Positions 34,337-43,257 of a DNA stretch of 64,000 bases are shown in pieces. Numbering within the stretch: the first letter of the stretch is position 1; every line of letters begins with the position of its first letter. The position numbers and the translations under genes are program-made. The stretch comes from Chlorobiota bacterium. GTDB taxonomy: Bacteria > Bacteroidota > Ignavibacteria > OLB7. The stretch is from positions 1 through 64,000 of the forward strand of contig JAEUSP010000055.1 in the NCBI GenBank assembly GCA_016788565.1, given 5' to 3'. A model generated the notes under the pieces. That model did no database searches. It was not told where the DNA came from and worked only from the letters and a program-made list of their open reading frames with translations.

Positions 34337-35353
34337 ATGGGTACGTACATCCTAAAACGCATTCTCTTGTTCATCCCAACATTTATCGCCATCACGGCCC
34401 TGACGTTTGGCATTAGCCGGCTTGTGCCGGGGGACCCTGCCGAGCGAAAAGCCGGAATGGGAAGGGAAGGACAGCAACAAACCAACCGAGAATTGTCGCA
34501 GGAGCGGATACAGCGGCTGCGCGAAGAATGGAATCTGGATAAGCCTATTCATGTTCAGTACGTGATGTGGGCAGCCGATATGGTGCAGTTGGATTTTGGC
34601 AAATCGTTCAAGGACGACAAGCCGGTGATTGATAAAATCATGGATCGCCTTCCGCTTACGGTGCTGATGAGCGTTATCTCGGCCATTCTTGCCTACCTTA
34701 TCGCCATTCCTGTCGGTATCTACTCGGCCACCAATTCTGGCACGTTGGGGGAGCGCTCCCTTTCCACCTCCTTGTTCATGCTCTACTCACTCCCCGATTT
34801 CTGGATTGGCACGCTGTTCATCGTCTTCCTGACCGTGGGGGGGAACTTCCTTGAGATTTTCCCAAGCAACGGCCTAACCACGACTGGCTCCGAAACTTGG
34901 CCATTCTTTAAAAAGCTGATGGATTATATCTGGCATCTGATCCTGCCGATCACGGTCTATACCTACGGTAGCTTTGCCTATATCTCGCGGCAGATGCGTG
35001 GCTCCATGATGGAAACGCTTCGCCAAGATTACATCCGAACCGCACGGGCAAAGGGGCTTGCCAACAAAACCGTCATTTACCACCATGCCCTTCGGAATTC
35101 GCTGATCCCGATTATCACCCTGTTTGCTGGGTTATTCCCGGCGTTCATTGGCGGGTCGGTGGTGGTGGAGCGGATTCTTAACCTTCCCGGCGTTGGCCAA
35201 CTTGCGTTCCAAGCCGCTACCGAGCTGGATTACCCGGTGGTGATGGGTATCCTAACAATGAGCGCGCTGCTAACAATGACGGGCGTGCTTGTTGGCGACA
35301 TCCTATACTCCGTTGTTGATCCGCGCATCGCTTACTCCAAGAAGTCCAGCTAA
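34337..35353 (+). CDS. Peptide ABC transporter permease, DppB type
   Basis: 338 residues from ATG 34337. An upstream start at 34169 would translate through the terminator and promoter and is rejected. MGTYILKRILLFIPTFIAITALTFGISRLVPGDPAE is the standard N-terminal helix of DppB-like permeases. About six membrane helices follow. The conserved EAA-loop region is RQDYIRTARAKGLANKTVIYHHALRNSLIPIITL, which contacts the ATPases. The partner permease is 40 bases downstream and the binding protein upstream. No ATPase genes are in the window, so they must be encoded elsewhere. Confidence 0.93.
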   Translation: MGTYILKRILLFIPTFIAITALTFGISRLVPGDPAERKAGMGREGQQQTNRELSQERIQRLREEWNLDKPIHVQYVMWAADMVQLDFGKSFKDDKPVIDKIMDRLPLTVLMSVISAILAYLIAIPVGIYSATNSGTLGERSLSTSLFMLYSLPDFWIGTLFIVFLTVGGNFLEIFPSNGLTTTGSETWPFFKKLMDYIWHLILPITVYTYGSFAYISRQMRGSMMETLRQDYIRTARAKGLANKTVIYHHALRNSLIPIITLFAGLFPAFIGGSVVVERILNLPGVGQLAFQAATELDYPVVMGILTMSALLTMTGVLVGDILYSVVDPRIAYSKKSS

Positions 35354-35393
35354 CAACGCCAGCGAACTGACAATTTTTTGAACTGACTTTGCC

Positions 35394-36470
35394 ATGAAGA
35401 ACAATACATCCACACCAGCAGCCGGCCAGCCAACGCCAAACGGTGGGGAAGGGCAGCATCTTCCCAGCGAAACATACTTGCAGTATGTGAAGCGGCAGTT
35501 CCGCAAAAACCGCCTTGCACGGGTCGCGCTTTACTTCACCTACTTCATGTTTATTGTGGCAATTTTTGCCGACTTCTTGGCCAACGATCGCCCCATTGCC
35601 TGCGGCTACAAAGGGGAGTTCTACATGCCGGTGGTGCAGGAGTACTTGAAGGATTTGGGGATGTACAAATACCCAAAAGAGCTGAACAATGTAGATTGGA
35701 AATCGCTGGAGTACGACTGGTCGCTGTTTCCGCCGGTGAGGTATCACGGCAACGGAATTGACGGCGCGAATCCGTTTGTCGCGCCGCTGACTTCCGGCAG
35801 CAACCACTACTTGGGAACCGACCAATTAGGGCGCGACCTGCTGGCAGGGTTAATCCATGGGGCGCGTATCTCACTTTCGGTTGGGTTTATTTCCATGAGC
35901 ATTGCGGCCTTCATCGGCATCTCGCTTGGTGCAATCGCTGGGTTCTTTGGGGGATGGGTGGATATTCTGATCTCACGGCTGATTGAACTGTTTCTCAACT
36001 TCCCAACGCTCTTCCTGATTATCACCATTGTGGCGTTTTTTGGGCCGAACATCTTTTTTATGATGGCAGTGATTGGCCTAACCGGCTGGACCGGGATTGC
36101 GCGATTAATTCGTGGTGAGGTTTTGCGGATTCGGAATATGGAGTATATCACAGCGGCAAACTCAATTGGGTTTCCGGCATTCCGCATTATTTGGCGGCAG
36201 GTGCTTCCCAACGCGCTTGCGCCGGTGTTGGTCTCGATTGCGTTTGGCATTGCTGGGGCAATTCTTACCGAGTCCACGCTCTCGTTTTTGGGGCTTGGTG
36301 TTCCCACCGAAGTGGTGACGTGGGGATCAATTCTTGATGGCTCGCGCACGGCAACGTTTGCGTGGTGGATGGCAATTTTCCCAGGCTTTATGATTTTCCT
36401 TTCGGTGGTAAGCTACAACCTTATCGGCGACGGCCTACGCGACGCGCTGGACCCGCGGTTGAAGACGTAA
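35394..36470 (+). CDS. Peptide ABC transporter permease, DppC type
   Basis: 358 residues. A 40-residue cytosolic N-terminus rich in P, T and N is followed by the first helix (ALYFTYFMFIVAIFADFL). The LGTDQLGRDLLAGLIHGARISLSVGF motif is typical of DppC/OppC. The EAA loop is NMEYITAANSIGFPAFRIIWRQVLPNALAPVL, and the end reads WWMAIFPGFMIFLSVVSYNLIGDGLRDALDPRLK. A periplasmic loop of about 90 residues between helices 1 and 2 (CGYKGEFYMPVVQEYLKDLGMYKY...) is longer than in E. coli DppC. It forms the channel with the preceding DppB-like protein. A strong terminator follows at 36509-36553. Confidence 0.93.
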   Translation: MKNNTSTPAAGQPTPNGGEGQHLPSETYLQYVKRQFRKNRLARVALYFTYFMFIVAIFADFLANDRPIACGYKGEFYMPVVQEYLKDLGMYKYPKELNNVDWKSLEYDWSLFPPVRYHGNGIDGANPFVAPLTSGSNHYLGTDQLGRDLLAGLIHGARISLSVGFISMSIAAFIGISLGAIAGFFGGWVDILISRLIELFLNFPTLFLIITIVAFFGPNIFFMMAVIGLTGWTGIARLIRGEVLRIRNMEYITAANSIGFPAFRIIWRQVLPNALAPVLVSIAFGIAGAILTESTLSFLGLGVPTEVVTWGSILDGSRTATFAWWMAIFPGFMIFLSVVSYNLIGDGLRDALDPRLKT

Positions 36471-36508
36471 ACTGCAACCCCCGCGAAACTGCTGGCCGAA
36501 TGCTGCAA

Positions 36509-36553
36509 ATAAGAGTGCGGCCAACATCACCATGATGTTGGCCGCACTCTTAT
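36509..36553. terminator. Strong 21-bp hairpin terminator after the permease operon
   Basis: A perfect 21-bp stem (36509-36529 with 36533-36553) has only a 3-nt loop. It lies between the convergent permease and Nudix genes. Confidence 0.85.
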
Positions 36554-36565
36554 GATGGTTGCACT

Positions 36566-36973
36566 CTATGAAATCCCACCCTCTAATCGCCCCACCACCC
36601 CCCAATTCCCCTCCAAAATATCCAACTCCGCAATGGCTTTTGGCGGAACCCAGCGGTGGTCGGCAAAAACGTTGTTCTGGATTTCTCCTTCCCAATTCTC
36701 CACAAAAAAATACCGCACTTGGTAGGTTTTTCCGTCAGCAGGATAGTGGGCAATTTCTTCGTGGAATAATGCGCCAATTTCGGCTGTGATTGAAAGCTCC
36801 TCGGAAAGTTCGCGGGCTAATGCTTGTTCGGCGGTTTCTCCAAACTCTATTTTCCCACCGGGAAATTCCCACTTCAATGGGTAGCTTTTGTGTGCCGGGC
36901 GTTGGCACAACAACACCGATGAATCGGCCCGCCGAAGAATCGCCACCGCAACTTCAATAATACCACTGCTCAT
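36566..36973 (-). CDS. Nudix hydrolase, MutT/8-oxo-dGTP diphosphatase-like
   Basis: 135 residues. The Nudix box is complete: G-G-K-I-E-F-G-E-T, then REL-SEEL, with spacing GX5EX7REUXEE. WEFPGGKIEFGE is the form found in MutT and CTP-type pyrophosphohydrolases that clean oxidised nucleotides. The start ATG overlaps the stop of the upstream beta-CASP gene by four bases (36970-36973), so translation is coupled. The 8-oxo-dGTP substrate is a family-level guess. Confidence 0.88.
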   Translation of the reverse strand: MSSGIIEVAVAILRRADSSVLLCQRPAHKSYPLKWEFPGGKIEFGETAEQALARELSEELSITAEIGALFHEEIAHYPADGKTYQVRYFFVENWEGEIQNNVFADHRWVPPKAIAELDILEGNWGVVGRLEGGIS

Positions 36974-38379
36974 CGCGTTGCCTGGAAATTGAACTTGGCC
37001 CCTTTTGCTGGGATTGAAACGTTCTTGATTCCAACCGCCTGCAATCCGTCGCGCAAGGCTTCGGCGGCGGTTGGTTCGCCATGCACCAAAAATACTTGTT
37101 GCAGCCGCTCGCGGTTTTGGTGGCCGATGAAATCAATCAACTCATCGTGGTCGGCATGGGCCGATAAACCGTTCACCACTTTCACTTGGGCACGTAGCTG
37201 GTGCGGCTGCCCCATGATATTCACCACCGGCTCGCGCTCCACAATTTTCCGCCCAAGCGTGTGCTCGGCTTGGAATCCGATTACCATCACCGTGTTCCGT
37301 TCATCTTCAATGTGGTTCATCAAATGGTGGACTACTCGCCCCGCCTCCATCATCCCGCTGGCGGAAATAATGACGCAAGGATGAGGATCGTTGTTCAGCC
37401 GCTTGGACTCCTCGGCACTCCGCAAATAGTGAAGCCCCTGGAACCCGAACGGGTCGGGATCGGTGAGCAGAAGGTCGGCAACCTTGCGGTTGAAGCAATC
37501 AAGGTGCGAGCGGTAGATATGGGTGGCGTTCATTGCCAGCGGTGAATCCACGTAGATCGGCACGCGGGGAAGCTCGCCACGCTCGAACAACACATTCAGC
37601 AGATAGACAACATCCTGAGTGCGGCCCACGGCAAAGGCAGGAATAATCACTTTGCCGCCGCGTTGTGTGGTGCGGATGATCGTCTCCTTCAGCGTTTGCA
37701 TCAGGTTCGGGAACGGCTCGTGGGTTCGCCCACCGTAGGTGCTTTCGCTAATCAGCAGATCAACATCGGGAAGGTATTCGGGATCGCGCAGGATTGGGCG
37801 ATTTTTCCTTCCGACATCACCGGTAAATCCAACTTGAATAGTTTTCCCATGTTCCCGAACGGTGAGCACCACCCCGGCCGAGCCAAGGATGTGGCCAGCA
37901 TCGTAGAAGGTTGCCGAAACGTCATCGGTAACGTTGAACTGGCGGCGGTAGGGGACACTGGCAAACTGCTCAATCAGTTGCAGCGCGTCGTCCATGGTGT
38001 AGAGTGGGCCAACGGCGGTGCGCTTTTTCTTCCGCAAGAATGCGGCATCCGATTCCTGAATATGCGCCGAATCGGGAAGCATGATTGAGCAGAGGTCGCG
38101 CGTGGCGTGAGTGCAATGGATGTAGCCACCGAACGGGCGCGGATAGCGTGATGAAATCAGCGAAGGGAGGTTGCCGGAGTGGTCAATGTGTGCGTGCGAC
38201 AACACCACGGCATCAATGCTGCTGGGATCGAACGGAAGGTGGCTGTTAATCTGGAACGCCTCGCTTCGGCGGCCCTGATACATTCCACAATCCAGCAGGA
38301 TACGGCTACCGTTCGCGGTGGTCAGCAGGTGCATGGACCCGGTGACGGTTTTGGCTGCGCCAAGAAATGTTAGTTCCAT
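36970..38379 (-). CDS. MBL-fold/beta-CASP RNA-processing nuclease
   Basis: 469 residues. Metallo-beta-lactamase metal site HAHIDHSG at 62-69 and the conserved start FLGAAKTVTGSMHLL. Later motifs include GFTGDVGRKNRPIL, STYGGRTHEP, the beta-CASP region (IYVDSPLAMNATHIY, CVIISASGMMEAGRVVHHL, VMVIGFQAEHTLGRKI) and the C-terminal HADHDELIDFI plus FLVHGEPTAAEAL. This set is the CPSF73/Ysh1-like RNA endo-/exonuclease family (RMMBL domain at the end). It probably processes RNA. The Nudix gene overlaps its 3' end. Confidence 0.93.
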   Translation of the reverse strand: MELTFLGAAKTVTGSMHLLTTANGSRILLDCGMYQGRRSEAFQINSHLPFDPSSIDAVVLSHAHIDHSGNLPSLISSRYPRPFGGYIHCTHATRDLCSIMLPDSAHIQESDAAFLRKKKRTAVGPLYTMDDALQLIEQFASVPYRRQFNVTDDVSATFYDAGHILGSAGVVLTVREHGKTIQVGFTGDVGRKNRPILRDPEYLPDVDLLISESTYGGRTHEPFPNLMQTLKETIIRTTQRGGKVIIPAFAVGRTQDVVYLLNVLFERGELPRVPIYVDSPLAMNATHIYRSHLDCFNRKVADLLLTDPDPFGFQGLHYLRSAEESKRLNNDPHPCVIISASGMMEAGRVVHHLMNHIEDERNTVMVIGFQAEHTLGRKIVEREPVVNIMGQPHQLRAQVKVVNGLSAHADHDELIDFIGHQNRERLQQVFLVHGEPTAAEALRDGLQAVGIKNVSIPAKGAKFNFQATR

Positions 38380-38547
38380 GCGGGGAAAATACTGCGTTAT
38401 GGCCTGAAAGGGGAAGGTAGGAGGGGGAAGGCAAAGAATTAATTTTTTGTCATTTATGCTTCCCCCGTTGCTATCGGGGGGGCAGTTGTTGTAGATTCCG
38501 GCTGTTCAGAAAGTAGCGGCTGCGGCACGGCGCACAGCAGCCAGATT

Positions 38548-38622
<75 letters not shown>

Positions 38623-39000
38623 CACCAGTCCTTCGTTCTCGTACAGAAACTGCGCTGCCAACTCTCCATCTGGAACTTCGGATGGAACTCTCTCTCTGGA
38701 ACTTCATCTGGCGGCAGCGCAACGATGGAAACCAACACTACCAAAAAGCCGCCCCCCGGCATTTCTTCGTCAATCGTTGACAAGGCAGATGTTCCATTCC
38801 GTGGGAGGAGTGTATCCCCTGCCAACAGCACACACGGCCACAGCAGTTCGCTACCGCCAAACTGGCGGCACGCACGACGGAGTTTTTAGGGGTGAACGGC
38901 AACGCTTCCCACTCGGGAAAAACTTCCCCGAAATCGGAAGACCGGAGCTTGCCAGCCGACGCTCGTCCTACACCAATTAACGTTACAGGGGGACCGCACC
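38623..39000. other. Non-coding gap after tRNA-Gly
   Basis: No convincing gene. The first part holds three spaced GGAACT(T) words (CTGGAACTTC, ATGGAACTCT, CTGGAACTTC) between about 38660 and 38710. A 54-codon frame (38725-38889) has no domain, signal or RBS. The region precedes a small GIY-YIG gene and could be a degraded insertion next to the tRNA, but no att repeat was found. Confidence 0.4.
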
Positions 39001-39270
39001 ATGCCAGCCTACGTCTATGTGCTTCGCAGCACTGTAACCGGACAGCACTTCATTGGCTCCACCAGCAATTTGCAGGATCGCATCTCGCACTATAACCGCA
39101 CGTCGGGCCGGACCTACCGCCCGGGGGGACCTTGGGAATGTGTGTATGTTGAGGTCTGCGACAAACTGGAAGAAGCCCGCAAGCGGGAACGCCACTTGCG
39201 GAGTTTAGATGGAGTTGATGAAAAGATCAGAATACTCTACACCACATCCGAACGAACGCGAAATCAGTAG
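39001..39270 (+). CDS. Small GIY-YIG-type nuclease family protein
   Basis: 89 residues. The N-terminus YVYVLRSTVTGQHFIGSTSNLQDRISHYNR is the GIY-YIG fold core, with YVY and FIG in place of GIY and YIG, and the conserved Arg and His in the following helix. The later RERHLRSLDGVDEKIRILY resembles the C-terminal part of the COG2827-type single-domain proteins. Their biological role is unclear; some members cut DNA. Another such gene is at 58791. This copy has no palindromic repeats close by and lies between a tRNA and a strong terminator. Confidence 0.8.
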   Translation: MPAYVYVLRSTVTGQHFIGSTSNLQDRISHYNRTSGRTYRPGGPWECVYVEVCDKLEEARKRERHLRSLDGVDEKIRILYTTSERTRNQ

Positions 39271-39312
39271 CCGCTGAAGATCGCGCACGTCCGTCCAAGT
39301 TTGCTGATAAAC

Positions 39313-39353
39313 GATGCTCCCTGAACAACAATCACTGTTGTTCAGGGAGCATC
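39313..39353. terminator. Bidirectional terminator
   Basis: An 18-bp perfect stem (39313-39330 with 39336-39353, GATGCTCCCTGAACAACA) closes a 5-nt loop between the convergent GIY-YIG and hypothetical genes. Confidence 0.85.
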
Positions 39354-39379
39354 TGCTTTCTGGAATTTGGGCTGGCGTA

Positions 39380-40291
39380 CTATTCTTCGGAATAGCGATG
39401 ATCTTCCGTGGCGTGGCGGTCTTCCCGAATCTTCACCACAATGAACTCCTTTCCGTGCGCATTCAGCACCAAGCGGGTGGGGCTATGTTTCTGAAGTGTG
39501 CAGCCAAGCTCATCCACCAGCAACCGCCGTGCGTCATCGAAATTAGCGGTGAACAACAGCATTGCCCCCTGTGTTTGGTTGATGGTGGTGGCTATCGGTT
39601 GTTCACCAGCTCCGTTCGATTCGGATGAGGCGGCAGCAGACGCGGCTTCCGCAGCAGTGGCATCCTTCTTCCGCAGCTGTATTGATTCGGTGGCAGCTTT
39701 CAGCAGTGCGCGTTGGCGATCCACCCCCACCATCTGCAAGGCCATTTCGGCCTCGATGCTTGTGGTGTCGCGGACTTCATAGGAAAGGATGCGAAGGTCA
39801 ACCTGGCGGTCGCCGGTGATCGGGATTGTGATGAAGGGGAAGGTGATCTTCCGCAGTTCCTTCAAGAAATTGCTGAACTCCTTGTCTTCAATCTCTTCAA
39901 TCGCAACATGAACGCGGTGGCCAAGCTGCGCAAGCTCCTCCAAGTCCCGTTTTGAGTTTGGGGATGAGGTGATAAGCTCGGTGACGTTCACATACACGGT
40001 TGTATCAGGAGTGTTGTTGGCCAGCCAATTCCGGAAAACACCGATTGGTGCAAGGGTATCACGGAAGTAGCTATTGTAGTTCCAACCAGCAAGGCAACGA
40101 TCCAGCAACGCTAAGGCATCGCCAACGCGCACTTGGAAGTAGTACTTCCCGCCGTCGGCATGAAAATTGGCTTGTGGTGTGGCGGCAACCAACGCCCAGG
40201 CAAAGGGAAGCGTTTGCCGTTGCGTGGCGGCGGCTTTGTCAATCTCGTTTGGCTGATTTGGCGATACGATGAAGTAGGAATGTGCAAGCAT
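39380..40291 (-). CDS. Hypothetical protein, possibly cytosolic
   Basis: 303 residues from ATG 40291. A TTG- or ATG-like start at 40408 is excluded because the promoter element (TATATTGC, minus strand 40338-40331) lies inside that stretch. No signal peptide is visible (MLAHSYFIVSPNQPNEIDKA). The sequence has mixed helix/strand pattern, a DLEELAQLGHRVHVAIEEIEDKEF segment and an alanine/serine-rich linker (AAEAASAAASSESNG) before a final domain ending HGKEFIVVKIRED. I recognise no family. It is divergent from the L,D-transpeptidase gene. Confidence 0.6.
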   Translation of the reverse strand: MLAHSYFIVSPNQPNEIDKAAATQRQTLPFAWALVAATPQANFHADGGKYYFQVRVGDALALLDRCLAGWNYNSYFRDTLAPIGVFRNWLANNTPDTTVYVNVTELITSSPNSKRDLEELAQLGHRVHVAIEEIEDKEFSNFLKELRKITFPFITIPITGDRQVDLRILSYEVRDTTSIEAEMALQMVGVDRQRALLKAATESIQLRKKDATAAEAASAAASSESNGAGEQPIATTINQTQGAMLLFTANFDDARRLLVDELGCTLQKHSPTRLVLNAHGKEFIVVKIREDRHATEDHRYSEE

Positions 40292-40330
40292 ATCCAGTGT
40301 GGTTGTTGTAAGTGGAACGCGGAATGGGGC

Positions 40331-40338
40331 GCAATATA
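40331..40338 (-). promoter_or_regulatory. Candidate -7 element TATATTGC (minus strand)
   Basis: It lies 40 bases before the ATG at 40291 and decides that start over the upstream one at 40408. Confidence 0.45.
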
Positions 40339-40375
40339 CTTCAGCCGCCAACACTGAGTAATCGTTAATTTCACC

Positions 40376-40403
40376 TTGCCGAAGAAATGACAACGTAATT
40401 TTG
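40376..40403 (+). promoter_or_regulatory. Promoter TTG-N17-TAATTTTG for the L,D-transpeptidase gene
   Basis: TTG at 40376-40378 and TAATTTTG at 40396-40403; the ATG is at 40432. Confidence 0.55.
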
Positions 40404-40431
40404 CCCAACCTTTACCGATAGACCGATACCG

Positions 40432-41499
40432 ATGAACGAACTTCTGGGCGACCCCCAACATGATGCGGCTGATGATGCAACCGAAAACGCTACCGAATCC
40501 AACGGCTTGGATGAACGCTCGATGCGTGGCGCGGTCTGGATGTTCGGCGCGCTGATCCTCTCCGGTTTTCTGTTCGCCGGGCTTAGTTCCTCCTCCGATT
40601 CCCCCGATACCAGCACGGCGGCTGCGCCTGGCAACGGCTTGGCTCCAAAACATTCTGGCATTCGGCTCTCCGGCTTGGTGATGGCTCATGCCCGCTACCT
40701 TGATACCCTCTACACCACCGATTCGGCATATTTAGAAATCAACTTGCGGAAGCAGCAAGTGCAACTGCACCGCCGTAACGGCAGCGTGGCCAGCTTCCCG
40801 GTATCTACCGGAAACCCGAATATCAGCGAAGGAATGGCCACCCCCGCAGGGGTGTTTACCGTGCAGAATAAAACGCCAATGGCCATTAGCAAGCAGTTCA
40901 ACGATGCAAAGCTCCATTGGTGGATTGGAATCCAAGGGGGCGTTGGATTCCACGGGCTGGATGGAAATGGCTACTACTGGAATTTAGGGGTGCGCCCTTC
41001 CTCGCACGGTTGCGTTCGGATGGCCCGCGAGGACATCGCGCAACTCTACAAAATGGTTCGCCCGGGAATGCTCATCATCGTTCACAACGGTTCCCCGGGA
41101 AGGATTGTGGAGTTCTGCGCACCGGGCGATACTGCCGGCGCAACAGTGATTGATTCGGCCAACGTCTATTCCCGCAATCTTGGCGTAAAAAGGCTTCGCT
41201 CCATCTTGGAGTCGCGCGCTTGGGTAGATCCGCAGCCACGGATTGTTCACCTTGCCGGGCAACGCCTGCGTTGGGGGCTGCCGATGGTGGAATCCACAGC
41301 GATTCCAAAACAGAATATCCCCGGATATCAATTCCGCAGCGCAGATCTATTGCAACCACCAAAAGGGGCGGGGAAAGACCGCACGCTTCAGTGGGCGGCT
41401 ACCGGCTGGAGCCTTCAACTGCAACGCTACCTTGATTCGGTGAACCAGATTGAGAAACAACGGTGGGATGAAGAACAGAAAGCCGACCCGGTGCTGTAA
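40432..41499 (+). CDS. L,D-transpeptidase (YkuD domain)
   Basis: 355 residues. A single membrane helix at about 37-56 (VWMFGALILSGFLFAGL) anchors it, with the catalytic domain outside. The YkuD motif is HGLDGNGYYWNLGVRPSSHGCVRM, with H192, G193 and the nucleophile C194. Other family features are LEINLRKQQVQLHRRNG and PVSTGNPNISEGMATPAGVF. These enzymes cross-link peptidoglycan (3-3) or attach proteins to it. The N-terminal 35 residues are acidic and low in complexity. The C-terminal 110 residues after the catalytic domain match nothing I know. Confidence 0.9.
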   Translation: MNELLGDPQHDAADDATENATESNGLDERSMRGAVWMFGALILSGFLFAGLSSSSDSPDTSTAAAPGNGLAPKHSGIRLSGLVMAHARYLDTLYTTDSAYLEINLRKQQVQLHRRNGSVASFPVSTGNPNISEGMATPAGVFTVQNKTPMAISKQFNDAKLHWWIGIQGGVGFHGLDGNGYYWNLGVRPSSHGCVRMAREDIAQLYKMVRPGMLIIVHNGSPGRIVEFCAPGDTAGATVIDSANVYSRNLGVKRLRSILESRAWVDPQPRIVHLAGQRLRWGLPMVESTAIPKQNIPGYQFRSADLLQPPKGAGKDRTLQWAATGWSLQLQRYLDSVNQIEKQRWDEEQKADPVL

Positions 41500-41843
41500 G
41501 CTCACCCAAACGGGTGATGGGAAAGGAAGTAGGAAGTAGGCAATAGGAGGAAGAGCGGACACTCTGTTTGGCGCGCGAGCTGGTTCGATCTGGTAAAAAG
41601 CACAGAGTACAAGCAAGTCACTTTCTGAAAAAAGCCCTCCCTCGCCTTGCGGGGGAGGGTTGGGTGGGGGTACAAGGCAGGGGCTCACAAAACAGCAAGG
41701 TTTATTTTGTGAGATGTTACTTAACGGGGAACCTCAGTGGCACAGGCGACACAATGGGGCAGCAAAAAAAATATCATACTCTTTCCCTGTCAGGCTTATA
41801 CTGCTGGAGCTGTCTCCGCAATAACCAAACCTTCTTCCACAAA
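41500..41843. other. Intergenic region with GC palindrome
   Basis: The start of the long ORF at 41568 is not credible, because a lipoprotein signal begins at 41844. The region holds an AAGTAGGAAGTAGGCAATAGG run (41526-41547) and a GCCCTCCC / GGGGGAGGGTTGGG near-palindrome at about 41633-41668, of a repeat type seen in many genomes. No clear promoter was identified. Confidence 0.45.
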
Positions 41844-43160
41844 ATGGCGATGAAATCATTCCTGATTGCTGCAATTACCGTAGCCGCAGTTTCCACCATT
41901 GGCGGCTGCGGCGGCGATGAGCCTTCGGCCCCAACAACAATTCCTGCTGACACCACGACTTCCCCGACCGCTTCGTTCACGCTGCTGCAAACCGAGTTGT
42001 TCGCCAAAAGCTGCGCGATCAGCGGATGCCATGCTGGCGACGCGCCAACGGGGGGGCTATCGTTGGAACCAGCCGTGGCCTGGAAGAACCTTGTGGGAGT
42101 GGCCCCAGAAAATGTGGCAGCGGCAACCGAAGGGCTGCAACGAGTAATGCCCGGGCAACCGGAACGGAGCTTCCTGCTGATGAAGCTCCGTGGCCAGCTT
42201 GGCCCCAACCACGGCGCGCAGATGCCGCTTGGTTCGGCAACGTTGGATAGTGGGAAATTGGAGTTCATCCGCCAGTGGATTGCCGCCGGCGCGCCCGATA
42301 CCGGGGCCGTGGCGAACCCACAACTACTGCTGGGAAGCACCGATATTTTTACTCAGCTTCAGCCCCCAGCGTCCGGTTTCCAGTTGCACCTTACTCCGTT
42401 CGACATCCCCGCCAACCGCGACCGCGAAATTTTCGTGACCCAACACTCCCCCGCAGCTTCCGACCTGTTCGTCACCGGCTACGACGTGAAAATGCGGAAC
42501 AACAGCCACCACTTTATCCTTTATACCTACCCCAAAGGGGCAACCAGCTATCCGGCCATCGGGAAGGTTCGGGAGCTGGGGAAGGATATGGATGAGTTTT
42601 TCAGCAAACGGGTGTTCTTTCTGGGTTCGCAAACTGCAAACGATAGCTACCGGTTCCCACAAGGGGTGGCGTTGCAGCTTCCCGGGAACACCGTGTTCGA
42701 CCTGAACTCACACTACGTGAACCCAAACGGAACGGTGGCACAAGGTGAGGTTTATGTGAACTTGCACACCACCACAACTCCGCAGCGGATTGCCCAAGTG
42801 CTGTTTGCCAGCCAAACGAATATCTACCTTCCGCCATACCAGACAACGGTGGTGAAGGATAGCATTCAATCCCCCGTGAACGCCGATATTTTTATGCTCA
42901 CTTCCCACACACACAAGCAGGGCCAGCAGTTCAGAATTTTTATCCGCCGATTGAATGGGAAGGAGGAACTGGTGTATCAAAGCAGTGATTGGCATTTGCC
43001 GGTGGTGAAAACGTTTGCCACCCCGCTACGGATTTGGAAAGGGGAGTGGCTGCGCTGGGAGGCCACCTACCGGAACGATACCGATGCCATCATCCGCTAC
43101 GGCAACACCAGCCAAGATGAGATGTGCATCATCACCGGGTACTTTGCAATGGCGCAGTAA
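41844..43160 (+). CDS. Lipoprotein with CX4CH haem-like motif fused to a PHM-type copper domain
   Basis: 438 residues from ATG 41844; lipobox IGGC at C22. After a P/T-rich linker comes KSCAISGCHAG, with C57, C62 and H63, a CX4CH cytochrome-c-like site in a short domain ending LVGVAPENVAAATEGLQRVMPGQPERSFLLMKLRG. The second half has DVKMRNNSHHFILYTY, FDLNSHYVNPNG and MLTSHTHKQG with H355 and H357. These are the spacing and style of the type II copper ascorbate-dependent monooxygenase (PHM/DBM) fold. It may be an exported oxidoreductase. The substrate is unknown, and haem attachment through CX4CH is not proven. Confidence 0.7.
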   Translation: MAMKSFLIAAITVAAVSTIGGCGGDEPSAPTTIPADTTTSPTASFTLLQTELFAKSCAISGCHAGDAPTGGLSLEPAVAWKNLVGVAPENVAAATEGLQRVMPGQPERSFLLMKLRGQLGPNHGAQMPLGSATLDSGKLEFIRQWIAAGAPDTGAVANPQLLLGSTDIFTQLQPPASGFQLHLTPFDIPANRDREIFVTQHSPAASDLFVTGYDVKMRNNSHHFILYTYPKGATSYPAIGKVRELGKDMDEFFSKRVFFLGSQTANDSYRFPQGVALQLPGNTVFDLNSHYVNPNGTVAQGEVYVNLHTTTTPQRIAQVLFASQTNIYLPPYQTTVVKDSIQSPVNADIFMLTSHTHKQGQQFRIFIRRLNGKEELVYQSSDWHLPVVKTFATPLRIWKGEWLRWEATYRNDTDAIIRYGNTSQDEMCIITGYFAMAQ

Positions 43161-43185
43161 GGAAGAAAGTAGAAGCCGCAAAAAC

Positions 43186-43227
43186 GGAGAGATCACAGAG
43201 GGGGAATGCCCGCTCTGTGATCTCTCC
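43186..43227. terminator. Bidirectional terminator
   Basis: GGAGAGATCACAGAG (43186-43200) pairs perfectly with CTCTGTGATCTCTCC (43213-43227). ATTTTTAC follows on the plus strand. It lies between the haem/copper lipoprotein and anti-sigma genes. Confidence 0.88.
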
Positions 43228-43257
43228 ATTTTTACTCCATTTCCTTGCTTTGCTTTT

